Below are positions 7,644 through 14,437 of a stretch of 18,900 bases of DNA, in pieces (positions within the stretch are counted from its first letter, which is position 1; every line of letters starts with the position of its first letter). Source of the stretch: JAQTNA01 sp043743785. Lineage in GTDB: Bacteria > Pseudomonadota > Gammaproteobacteria > Burkholderiales > Rhodocyclaceae. The position numbers were made by a program, and so were the translations under genes. The stretch spans positions 1 through 18,900 of the forward strand of contig JAYTVW010000003.1 of NCBI GenBank assembly GCA_043743785.1. The letters run 5' to 3'. The notes below the pieces were generated by a model. That model was not told the origin of the DNA. It worked only from the letters and a program-made list of their open reading frames with translations, and did not search any database.

Positions 7644-7901
7644 TCAGGCCGTTCTTCGCCAGGGTTGGGGTGAGTGGGCCAGACCCAGCAAGCCATCAAT
7701 GGACACATCTTCATCGATCAGGGGCCAGTGAATGCCATAACCCGAAGGGGACACCACAAAACGGGCGATCTCTTCCCCGGTCGCCAGGGCCAGTGCCGGA
7801 GAAATTTCGGACAGCGGCATGCGAAGCTGCCTGCCGTCCACCACCAGCAGCAACTCCCGCCCTTCGAACTTCACGTCATCGACCCGGTGATAGCTGACCA
7901 T
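7644..7901 (-). CDS. DUF2442 domain protein, possible antitoxin-like partner of the DUF4160 gene
   Basis: An 85-aa protein, MVSYHRVDDVKFEGRELLLV at the start, then VVDGRQLRMPLSEISPAL and GIHWPLIDEDVSIDGLL, which match the small DUF2442 fold as I know it. The open frame extends back to 8039, overlapping the DUF4160 gene in another frame. I chose ATG 7901 because GAGGAGA precedes it and the two genes then lie one base apart. DUF4160-DUF2442 gene pairs recur in many genomes and have been suspected of being toxin-antitoxin-like, but I know of no firm biochemical role. The pair lies between exbD and lpxK. Confidence 0.82.
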   Translation of the reverse strand: MVSYHRVDDVKFEGRELLLVVDGRQLRMPLSEISPALALATGEEIARFVVSPSGYGIHWPLIDEDVSIDGLLGLAHSPQPWRRTA

Positions 7902-7902
7902 T

Positions 7903-8154
7903 TCAGCGTCTCCTCTGGAATTCCTGCCACTGCTCAACGATGTATTCAAAGTGCTCGAAGACAATCTTGCGAATCTGGCGCGTATCCCGGGGCGACATGT
8001 TTGACGAAAAAGCTTCCTGAATATCGAAACCGTCTGCATTCAACCAGAACTTGCATTCCTTGTCAGCATTCTGGCAGTGGACATGCATGGGTTCGCTGCC
8101 TTCATTGGCGTAGAAGAACAGTCGCCAGCCAAACAGGACAAGAATAGTCGGCAT
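7903..8154 (-). CDS. DUF4160 domain protein, possible toxin-like partner of DUF2442
   Basis: An 83-aa protein with the DUF4160 hallmarks: MPTILVLFGWRLFFYANEGS, the EPMHVHC motif (usually EPPHVHV), KFWL, and a C-terminal helix with IRKIVFEHFEYIVEQWQEF. The His residues in HVH are the most conserved feature and could be catalytic or structural; this is inference. It ends one base before the DUF2442 start, a tightly coupled arrangement. The ATG at 8154 has a GAGGA about ten bases upstream. It starts 56 bp downstream of the exbD stop and may be read from the exbBD transcript. Confidence 0.85.
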   Translation of the reverse strand: MPTILVLFGWRLFFYANEGSEPMHVHCQNADKECKFWLNADGFDIQEAFSSNMSPRDTRQIRKIVFEHFEYIVEQWQEFQRRR

Positions 8155-8209
8155 CAGTGCTTGTCCTCAGGCCTTTCAGCGAGACCATGCCTTGCCACCG
8201 GCCCGGTTT

Positions 8210-8629
8210 TCACTTCGTGGCGCTTTGGGTGGCGAAGGAAATGCGCGCCAGGCCCGCCTGCTGGGCCGCCTGCATGACGTCGATGACGCTCTGGTGGGTG
8301 GCCTTGGCATCGGCATTAATAACCACCATGGGTTCCTTGCCGCCCCCGGCAGCCCGGCGCAGGGCGGCGGAGAGGGCGCCAACATCCCGGCTGCCCACGG
8401 CCACCCGGTTTACCAACACGTCGCCGCCGGCAGTCACCGCCACATTCACTTCGCTGGGCTGCTCCGGCACCGCCGCCGTATCGGCGGTGGGCAGGTTGAT
8501 CTCCAGCCCGGAGAACTTCGAATAAGTGGTGGTGATCATCAGGAAAATAAGAATCACCAGGAGCACGTCGATCATGGGGATCAGGTTGATCTCCGGCTCT
8601 TCCCGGTTACGGCCGCGCTGGAAGTTCAT
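8210..8629 (-). CDS. exbD: ExbD/TolR-family proton-channel subunit
   Basis: Inner-membrane protein with one transmembrane helix that, with ExbB/TolQ, turns proton flow into mechanical work on a periplasmic partner (TonB or TolA). The 139-aa sequence shows a short cytoplasmic tail, then INLIPMIDVLLVILIFLMIT with the essential membrane Asp at residue 21, then a periplasmic domain containing VVINADAKATHQSVIDVMQAAQQAG. The start is supported by GGGAGACGTC before ATG 8629. It follows exbB by 15 bp. ExbD and TolR are hard to tell apart. No tolA, tolB or tonB is next to it, and the lpxK context favours the ExbBD-like pair often found in this operon in betaproteobacteria. Confidence 0.93.
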   Translation of the reverse strand: MNFQRGRNREEPEINLIPMIDVLLVILIFLMITTTYSKFSGLEINLPTADTAAVPEQPSEVNVAVTAGGDVLVNRVAVGSRDVGALSAALRRAAGGGKEPMVVINADAKATHQSVIDVMQAAQQAGLARISFATQSATK

Positions 8630-8644
8630 GACGTCTCCCTCGCC

Positions 8645-9253
8645 TCAATTGGAACGCTGGCCGTGCACCAGTTCCACCAAGCGCACCGCCTGCTGTTCCA
8701 TATCCACCACGAAGCCATCCACCAGGGCGCGGAAATGGCGGTAGGCGATCATGGCCGGAATGGCGATGATGAGGCCGAAGCCCGTGTTGTAGAGGGCGAT
8801 GGAAATACCGTGGGCCAGTTGCTGGGGATTGCTGCCGGAGGGGCCTTGGGAGCCGAAGATCTCGATCATGCCCACCACGGTACCGAAGAGACCCATGAGG
8901 GGGCTGATGGAGGCGATGGTGCCCAGGGTGGTGAGGAAACGTTCCATCTCGTGGGTCACACCCCGACCCGCCTCCTCGATGGCTTCCTTCATGATTTCCC
9001 GGGAACAGCTCACATTACGCAGTCCGCCTGCCAGCACCCGGCCCAGGGGCGAGTGGGCCTCCAGCATTTTCAGGGTTTCGGGACTCACACCCTTGGCAGT
9101 GTACTCGGCCACCACGGAGTCCAGGAGGCCGGGCGGCACGATCTTGCTGCGGCGCAGGGTCATGGAACGCTCGATGATCAAGGCCATGGCAATAATGGAT
9201 GCCAGCAGCAGGAACCAGATTGGCCAGCCGGCGGCCTGAAGAATGGCAAACAC
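8645..9253 (-). CDS. exbB: MotA/TolQ/ExbB-family proton-channel protein
   Basis: Inner-membrane partner of the ExbD-like protein. The 202-aa chain has three hydrophobic segments: about 9-28, a second in LTTLGTIASISPLMGLFGTV, and a third in ISIALYNTGFGLIIAIPAMI. The last two carry the conserved family pattern SPLMGLFGTVVGM that forms the proton path. I accept the GTG start at 9253 because GGGAG lies seven bases upstream and the frame begins there with MFAILQAAGWPIWFL. It is the first gene of the envelope operon, so its promoter should lie in the 9254-9625 gap. Confidence 0.93.
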   Translation of the reverse strand: MFAILQAAGWPIWFLLLASIIAMALIIERSMTLRRSKIVPPGLLDSVVAEYTAKGVSPETLKMLEAHSPLGRVLAGGLRNVSCSREIMKEAIEEAGRGVTHEMERFLTTLGTIASISPLMGLFGTVVGMIEIFGSQGPSGSNPQQLAHGISIALYNTGFGLIIAIPAMIAYRHFRALVDGFVVDMEQQAVRLVELVHGQRSN

Positions 9254-9410
9254 GGAGCAACTCCCAAGGGAAAAATTCAGCCGGCAACTTTAGCCTGCCG
9301 GGAGCGTTTCGGCAAGGCCGGCTGATGCACGGCCCCCGCCCCCGGAAAAACCGGGCCGGCCGCCCGGTGTATGCGATTGATATTTCCCCGGTGTTACAGG
9401 CTTATTACGC

Positions 9411-9433
9411 TTATCCACAAAACCTGTGGATAA
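9411..9433. promoter_or_regulatory. Inverted pair of perfect DnaA boxes
   Basis: TTATCCACA (9411-9419) and TGTGGATAA (9425-9433) form a perfect inverted repeat with a 5-bp spacer. Each half equals the consensus DnaA box TTATNCACA. A near match, ATGTGGATA, follows at about 9437. The same arrangement with the same spacer length recurs at 15541-15563. It lies in AT-rich intergenic DNA, not beside dnaA or dnaN. Confidence 0.8.
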
Positions 9434-9475
9434 GTATGTGGATAGTCACTGGATGAAATCTATAAGTGGGCCATT

Positions 9476-9494
9476 TGTAAGACTTTTTCTTACA
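9476..9494. promoter_or_regulatory. Short perfect inverted repeat, possible operator
   Basis: TGTAAGA (9476-9482) and TCTTACA (9488-9494) are exact reverse complements around CTTTT. It lies in the AT-rich part of the exbB-xseA gap, about 130 bp upstream of xseA. The T-run is in the loop rather than after the stem, so a terminator is unlikely. A dimeric regulator site is possible, but I do not recognise the motif. Confidence 0.4.
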
Positions 9495-9625
9495 CCGATG
9501 AAAAATGAGGCGACTATTTTTTATCGCATAAAATCATATGGTTGCGACATTAGTCCCGGAGCATGGAAGTGGCTGTGCACGGCCCCAGGCGGATCTGGAA
9601 ATACACCTTCGGTTACAATGCGGCC

Positions 9626-11020
9626 ATGAACGAGTCCGCCCGCCCCGCGTTTTCCGCGCCACTTTTCCCTGCGCCATCAGGCACTTTCACCCCGGCGGAA
9701 ACCATCCTGCGGGTCTCCGATCTGAACCGCCTGGCACGGCAAGCCCTGGAACAGCGCTTTTCCCTGTGCTGGATTTCCGGTGAAGTGTCCAACCTCACCC
9801 GGGCCGCCTCCGGCCACCTGTATTTCACGCTCAAGGACGAAGCCGCCCAGGTACGCTGCGCCATGTTCCGCAACCGAGCCCAGGTCTTGCCCTGGCGCCT
9901 GGAAAACGGCATGAAGGTGGAAGCCCGCGCCCTGGTGACCCTGTATGAGGCCAGGGGCGACTATCAGCTCAATGTTGAGGGCCTGCGCCGGGCCGGCATC
10001 GGCTCCCTGTTCGAAGCCTTCACACGGCTACGGGACCGCTTGCTGGGAGAGGGCCTGTTCGACGCGGACAGGAAGCGCCCCCTGCCCGCCTTCCCACGGC
10101 GCATCGGCGTCGTCAGCTCGCTGCAGGCCGCCGCGCTGAAGGATATCCTGGCGGCCTTGAAGCGCCGGGCGCCCCACCTGGAAGTGGTGATCTATCCGAC
10201 CGCTGTCCAGGGCGAAGGGGCCGCGGCGCAGATCGCCAACGCCCTGACCACGGCGGGCGCGCGCCAGGAATGTGACGTGATCCTGCTGGCCCGGGGCGGC
10301 GGCAGCATCGAGGATCTGTGGTCCTTCAACGAGGAGATCGTGGCCCGGGCCATCCGCGCCTGCCCGATCCCGGTAGTTAGTGGCGTGGGCCACGAGACCG
10401 ACACCACCATTGCCGATTTCGCCGCCGATCAGCGCGCCGCCACCCCTACGGCGGCAGCGGAATTGGTCAGCGCGGCCTTTATGGAAGCCGCCCAGCGTCT
10501 CGCTGCCCTGCACCAGCATCTCACCCGGGCCATGCAACGGGGCCTGGACAGCCGGGCCCAGCGCCTGGACACCCTGGGCTATCGACTGGTGCATCCGGGC
10601 GAGCGTATCGCGAGGGCCCGGCTGGCGGCCTCCCACCTGGAAACCCGCCTGAGGGCTACCCTGCGGCGGGGCATGGAGCGCCGCCAGTCGGTCCTGATTG
10701 AGCTTGGCGCCCGCCTCAGCCGGGCGAAGCCGGACATGGGACGCCGCAGGGAAAACCTGCGAACACTGGGGGCACGCCTCTCCCAGGCCGCCACAGTCAT
10801 GGCGGCAACCCGCCGCAAGCATCTGGACAACTTGGCCACCCACCTCGGTCACCTCAATCCCCAGGCCGTGCTCAGCCGGGGGTTTTCCATCGTCCGGGAT
10901 GGCCGGGGGGAGATCATCCGGGACAGCGCCCAGGTGGAGGCGGGCATGACCCTGGCCCTGCAGTTCGCCGTGGGCAGCGTCCGTGTCAGCGTCACGCAAA
11001 AGGATAGCCCCAGCAATTGA
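9626..11020 (+). CDS. xseA: Exodeoxyribonuclease VII large subunit
   Basis: Large subunit of the single-strand exonuclease that trims DNA from both ends, acting with XseB in DNA repair. The protein is 464 aa. The N-terminal OB-fold region contains FSLCWISGEVSNLTRAASGH, GHLYFTLKDEAAQVRCAMFR and the FRRIGVVSS-like segment PRRIGVVSSLQAAALKDIL. The catalytic region has LLARGGGSIEDLWSFNEE and VVSGVGHETDTTIADFAADQ. A long helical part follows, then the conserved C-terminal LNPQAVLSRGFSIV. I use ATG 9626 (MNESARP), the usual family beginning; an in-frame ATG at 9563 would add 21 residues unlike the family. The Shine-Dalgarno at 9626 is poor. xseB is not in the window. sodB follows 108 bp later with its own promoter. 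Confidence 0.96.
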   Translation: MNESARPAFSAPLFPAPSGTFTPAETILRVSDLNRLARQALEQRFSLCWISGEVSNLTRAASGHLYFTLKDEAAQVRCAMFRNRAQVLPWRLENGMKVEARALVTLYEARGDYQLNVEGLRRAGIGSLFEAFTRLRDRLLGEGLFDADRKRPLPAFPRRIGVVSSLQAAALKDILAALKRRAPHLEVVIYPTAVQGEGAAAQIANALTTAGARQECDVILLARGGGSIEDLWSFNEEIVARAIRACPIPVVSGVGHETDTTIADFAADQRAATPTAAAELVSAAFMEAAQRLAALHQHLTRAMQRGLDSRAQRLDTLGYRLVHPGERIARARLAASHLETRLRATLRRGMERRQSVLIELGARLSRAKPDMGRRRENLRTLGARLSQAATVMAATRRKHLDNLATHLGHLNPQAVLSRGFSIVRDGRGEIIRDSAQVEAGMTLALQFAVGSVRVSVTQKDSPSN

Positions 11021-11065
11021 CGTAACAATTGACGAAGAACATGGACTCCCGGCAATATGAGCGGC

Positions 11066-11105
11066 TTGTTATGTAGCGCATTCCCCACTAGAATTGTCGG
11101 ACAAT
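11066..11105 (+). promoter_or_regulatory. sodB promoter with overlapping palindromic operator
   Basis: TTGTTA (11066-11071) and TAGAAT (11089-11094) are separated by 17 bp, a good sigma-70 type promoter. Directly on the -10 and start region lies a perfect palindrome, ATTGTC-G-GACAAT (11093-11105). A repressor bound there would block RNA polymerase. sodB genes are commonly iron- or redox-controlled, so an iron or redox regulator is a reasonable guess, but the sequence does not match a motif I can name with confidence. Confidence 0.65.
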
Positions 11106-11128
11106 ATTCACCCCCCCGGAGAAGAACA

Positions 11129-11716
11129 ATGGAACATACCCTGCCCCAACTGCCGTTCGCCATCGACGCCCTGGCGCCCCACATGTCCCAGGAAACCCTG
11201 GAATTCCACCACGGCAAGCACCACAACGCCTACGTGGTTAACCTGAACAACCTGATCAAGGGCAGCGCTTTCGCGGATCTGGACCTGGAAGCCATCGTCA
11301 AGACGGCCCCGGCCGGCGGCATCTACAACAACGCCGCCCAGGTGTGGAACCACACCTTCTTCTGGAATTGCCTGACCCCCAACGGCGGCAGCGCCCCCAC
11401 TGGTGCCTTGGCTGATGCCATCAACGCCAAGTGGGGCTCCTTTGACGACTTCAAGAAGGCCTTCCAGGCTTCCGCCGTGGGCAACTTCGGTTCCGGCTGG
11501 ACCTGGCTCGTGAAGAAGGCCGATGGTTCCGTGGACATCGTCAACATGGGCGCCGCCGGCACCCCCCTGACCACCCCTGACCGCGCCCTGCTGTGCGTGG
11601 ACGTGTGGGAACACGCCTACTACGTGGATTACCGCAACCTGCGCCCCAAGTTCGTCGAAACCTTCCTGAACAGCCTGGCCAACTGGGCCTTCGCGGAAGC
11701 CAACTTCGCCGCGTAA
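11129..11716 (+). CDS. sodB: Superoxide dismutase, iron type
   Basis: Cytoplasmic enzyme converting superoxide to hydrogen peroxide and oxygen. The 195-aa protein shows metal ligands and surrounding motifs in order: EFHHGKHHNAYV (first His), NNAAQVWNHTFFWN (second His), and DVWEHAYYVDYRN (Asp and third His). NNAAQVWNHTFFW and FGSGWTWLV favour the Fe over the Mn form. There is no signal peptide. ATG 11129 has GGAGAAG upstream, while an in-frame ATG at 11057 lies upstream of the promoter's -35 box and is not used. It has its own promoter and a strong terminator, so it is probably transcribed alone. Confidence 0.96.
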   Translation: MEHTLPQLPFAIDALAPHMSQETLEFHHGKHHNAYVVNLNNLIKGSAFADLDLEAIVKTAPAGGIYNNAAQVWNHTFFWNCLTPNGGSAPTGALADAINAKWGSFDDFKKAFQASAVGNFGSGWTWLVKKADGSVDIVNMGAAGTPLTTPDRALLCVDVWEHAYYVDYRNLRPKFVETFLNSLANWAFAEANFAA

Positions 11717-11768
11717 TTTCCGTGCTACCGGCGACCTGATTGATCCGGGGTCGACCTAGCGCAATAAT

Positions 11769-11797
11769 TTTGGGCGCCGCGAGGCGCCCAAATTTTT
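11769..11797 (+). terminator. Rho-independent terminator of sodB
   Basis: A 10-bp stem, TTTGGGCGCC (11769-11778) with GGCGCCCAAA (11783-11792), closes the tetraloop GCGA and is followed by five T (11793-11797). It lies 52 bp after the sodB stop codon. Confidence 0.9.
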
Positions 11798-11810
11798 GCA
11801 TTGAACCTAA

Positions 11811-11965
11811 AAAACTCAGTTTGAAACGCCGAGGCGCCGAGACGCCGAGGAAAAACAAGAGCTTGACGGCGGAATCGGCTTCACCCGTTTGGTGAGGCAC
11901 CAATTGCTGCGAAGCCTTTGTTTTCTCGGCGCCTCTGCGCCTCGGCGTTTAGTCAACTGCCTTTT
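11811..11965. repeat. Inverted-repeat intergenic element, copy B
   Basis: Same type as the element at 6280-6421. The left end reads AAAACTCAGTTTGAAACGCC and continues in GCCGAG-type blocks to about 11855. The right arm (about 11920-11950) is GCGCC-rich and ends ACTGCCTTTT at 11965, an approximate inverse of the left end. The interior (about 11856-11914) differs from that of copy A and contains a small hairpin, GCTTCACC with GGTGAGGC. The element lies between the sodB terminator and the 3' end of the cytochrome gene. No ORF of substance lies within it. Confidence 0.85.
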
Positions 11966-11977
11966 CAAGGTTGAAGC

Positions 11978-13228
11978 TCAGCGGCTTACCGCCTGGCATT
12001 GGGGGGGATAGTTAGCTGCGGGATTGCGCGGATCGAAGCCGTCGGTCAGAGTGCACAGGAAGGCTACGATATCCCGCATTTCCCCCGGCTGCAGCCGCGG
12101 CACATTGCCAGGCAGGGGCTGGAAGGGCGGGTGGCGCACGATATTGGCCTGATAAATTACCGGCAGATCGTTGTAGGCAGGCTCCGGCGTGACCCCGTCA
12201 GCCTTTCTGTACCAGCGCGTGGGCTGGGCATCCCGGGTGTTGTAGAAATCCACCACCTGCAGCAGGCTACCGAATACCCCGTTGTGGTAATAGGCGCCCT
12301 TCAGGGCCACGTTGCGCAGGGTCGGCACCTTGAATTTCCCGCACTCGGTAGTCTGGGTGCTCAGGTCGCTGCGGAACGGGCCGCAGGCCCCCAGGTCGTA
12401 ATAGCGATGGTTCGGCGCCCCCAGGGTACTGCCGTTGGCGGGCACGAAAGCCGGCTGGGCCAGCGCATCCTGGTTGTAACTGATCTTCCAGTTCCGCGGC
12501 ACGCCCAAGGCGTGAAAGCTGTAATTGGTGAACAACTGGGCGCCCTGGGTACTGCCCGGGCCACCATGGCAGACGGTGCAGTTACCCTTGTCCGGTGCGT
12601 TGAACAGGCGCCGGCCGTTCTGCTCCTGGGCCGTCAGCGCCACCTGCCCGACGGCGGCCGCATCGAACTTGCTGGTGAAACGCTGGAACTCCGGGCCTTC
12701 CTGCTCGTAGGCGGCGATGGCCTGGGCCATGGCCCGCACGGTGGCATCCGGATCCCGCAGCACGGCAGCGCCGAACTGGGCCTGGAAGGCGGCCGCATAG
12801 GGGCGGATAACGAGACGTTGGCGCACCTCGGTGGTGGTGACATTGGCCATTTCGTTCGGCGCGGTAAAAGGCATGGCCGCCTGGGCCGCCAGATCCAGGG
12901 CGCGACCGTCGAGCTGGAGTCCGGCTCGGGTTGGCGCTCCCGGCGGGCTGCGCCGGGGCGTGAAGCGGGCGTAGGCGACGGTGGGTACATTGCGGAAGCC
13001 CGGCAGATTCATGGCCGCACCCCCCAACTGAACCGGCAGGCTATTGGGCGCCATCGTGGCATTCTGGGGCGAATGGCAGGTGGCACAGGACAGCCGGCCG
13101 GAGGCGGACAGAAGCGGATCGTTGAACAGGCTCTGGCCCAGGCTGGCCAGGGGAGACAGGGCCTGTGCCCCCAGGGAAGCACAGGCAAGTCCGGCGCAAA
13201 GCAGGGTGTGGCGGAGTTGGAAAGTCAT
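11978..13228 (-). CDS. Di-heme cytochrome c peroxidase/MauG-family protein, exported
   Basis: A periplasmic c-type di-heme protein. The 416-aa chain begins with a signal peptide (MTFQLRHTLLCAGLACASLG, cleavage after AQA likely). Two heme-binding motifs are visible: CATCH (48-52) in LFNDPLLSASGRLSCATCH and CTVCH (217-221). Conserved family text includes VPTLRNVALKGAYYHNGVFG and LLQVVDFYNTRD near the C-terminus. Such enzymes reduce peroxide or carry out long-range oxidation of protein substrates; the sequence cannot decide which. The open frame runs back to 13396, but ATG 13228 follows GAGG at a suitable distance and places the signal peptide at the N-terminus. motB lies 164 bp upstream on the same strand; a functional link is not obvious. 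Confidence 0.9.
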   Translation of the reverse strand: MTFQLRHTLLCAGLACASLGAQALSPLASLGQSLFNDPLLSASGRLSCATCHSPQNATMAPNSLPVQLGGAAMNLPGFRNVPTVAYARFTPRRSPPGAPTRAGLQLDGRALDLAAQAAMPFTAPNEMANVTTTEVRQRLVIRPYAAAFQAQFGAAVLRDPDATVRAMAQAIAAYEQEGPEFQRFTSKFDAAAVGQVALTAQEQNGRRLFNAPDKGNCTVCHGGPGSTQGAQLFTNYSFHALGVPRNWKISYNQDALAQPAFVPANGSTLGAPNHRYYDLGACGPFRSDLSTQTTECGKFKVPTLRNVALKGAYYHNGVFGSLLQVVDFYNTRDAQPTRWYRKADGVTPEPAYNDLPVIYQANIVRHPPFQPLPGNVPRLQPGEMRDIVAFLCTLTDGFDPRNPAANYPPQCQAVSR

Positions 13229-13392
13229 TTCATGCCTCATCTCGGTCGGGTCATCGAAGTCCGCCATGCTGCCGGACGCTTGCTTGGCCGCTGCGCCCTC
13301 CCGGACAAGCGCACCCATGGACTGCATGGTGTGCTTCCATTGTGTCGGCACGAAGGAGGAATCTGGGAGAAATCGGGGAGAAGCCGACGTGC

Positions 13393-14292
13393 TCATGGCG
13401 GCTTGGGCTTGCCTTCCAGGAAGAAGCTCTGTTCGCTTTCCTTGTTCAGCACCAGGATGGTGATGCGCCGGTTGCCGGGATGCAGGGGCTGGTCCTCGAA
13501 GAGCGGCAGGGCATCCGCCAGGCCGCGCACTTGCAAGACCTTGTTGTCCACCAAGCCGCCGGCGATGAGTTCACGGCGGGCCGCATTCGCCCGCTCCGAG
13601 GACAATTCCCAGTTGGAATAGCCGGCCTCGCCGCCGGAATAGGGCTTGGCATCCGTGTGCCCGGCTACGCTGACCCGGTTGCCCACCTCGTTCAGCATGG
13701 GACCGATGGAGCGCAAAAGGGAACGGGAATAGTCCTTCAAGCGGGCCCGGCCGGAGTCGAACATGGGCCGGTTCTGCTCATCGATCAACTGGATGAGCAA
13801 GCCTTCATGGGTCAGGTCCAGACGGATCTGGTTCTTGAAAGCCTGGAGAAAGGGCGTCTGCTCAATGAAGGCCAGCAGCTTGCTGCGCAGGCCTTCCAGG
13901 CGCAGCCGGTCCTCCTCCCGCTGCTGGGCGGAGAGGCGGGGCTTGAAGGGGTCCTCCTTGCCCGGCTCCGACAGGCCCTTCCGGACCTCGCCCACGTCGG
14001 CCCGGGTCAGATCATTGCCCCCCCCCTGGATGATGCTGGTGGCGGTACCGGTACCCGGCCCACCCATGAGCGCCACCGTCATGGGGCTCTTGAAATAATC
14101 CGAAATGCCCTTCAGATCGCCCCTGGTGGTGGACCCCAGCAGCCACATGAGCAGGAAGAAGGCCATCATCGCCGTCATGAAGTCAGCGTAGGCAATCTTC
14201 CAGGTGCCATGGGGCTTGTCGTCCGCCACCTTGCGGGGGCGCTTGACGACAATCAGGAGTTGTTCGCTGCTTTTCTTCTTGCGGGGGATCAT
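13393..14292 (-). CDS. motB: Flagellar motor stator protein MotB
   Basis: Stator subunit that anchors the flagellar motor to peptidoglycan and, with MotA, carries ions for rotation. The 299-aa protein has a basic N-terminus, then WKIAYADFMTAMMAFFLLMW with the essential membrane Asp at residue 37, a linker, and a C-terminal OmpA-like peptidoglycan-binding domain with AGHTDAKPY and NWELSSERANAARR. I chose ATG 14292 (MIPRKKK); the frame extends to a TTG at 14331, but the added residues are not MotB-like. The Shine-Dalgarno is weak at either start. Normally motA lies directly upstream; here the upstream gene is on the opposite strand, so motA must be elsewhere. Confidence 0.94.
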   Translation of the reverse strand: MIPRKKKSSEQLLIVVKRPRKVADDKPHGTWKIAYADFMTAMMAFFLLMWLLGSTTRGDLKGISDYFKSPMTVALMGGPGTGTATSIIQGGGNDLTRADVGEVRKGLSEPGKEDPFKPRLSAQQREEDRLRLEGLRSKLLAFIEQTPFLQAFKNQIRLDLTHEGLLIQLIDEQNRPMFDSGRARLKDYSRSLLRSIGPMLNEVGNRVSVAGHTDAKPYSGGEAGYSNWELSSERANAARRELIAGGLVDNKVLQVRGLADALPLFEDQPLHPGNRRITILVLNKESEQSFFLEGKPKPP

Positions 14293-14437
14293 GCTGCGGA
14301 CCCTGGGCCATGATTCAGGCGTTAACGGCAAGCAGGGCGGAAATCCTTAAGAGTTTCCAATCATCACCGGCAGCAAAGGCAGCCTTGAGAAAAGTGCCCA
14401 ACTGCCGATAAGCCAAGATACGTCATCGACCACCACC

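Larger units (their letters stand above)
9254..9625. other. Divergent intergenic region between exbB and xseA
   Basis: This 372-bp gap holds the outward-facing control regions of exbB (-) and xseA (+). The left part is GC-rich. From about 9380 to 9545 it becomes AT-rich and contains the DnaA-box palindrome (9411-9433), a nearby degenerate box (about 9437-9445) and a 7-bp inverted repeat (9476-9494). TACAAT at 9614-9619 could be a -10 box just before the xseA start, but no good -35 accompanies it. I see no credible coding sequence here. Confidence 0.7.

Noticed and set aside
11014..11034. Nine-base direct repeat CAATTGACG at the xseA stop, containing TTGACG as a possible -35 box
   Set aside because: Only two copies are present, no good -10 box follows at the right distance, and the promoter at 11066 explains sodB better.
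13229..13396. N-terminal extension of the cytochrome to 13396
   Set aside because: It would bury the signal peptide inside the protein. ATG 13228 has a suitable upstream GAGG.
11999..13621. 540-aa plus-strand ORF opposite the cytochrome gene and motB
   Set aside because: It is antisense to two well-supported genes and lacks domains or a ribosome site.
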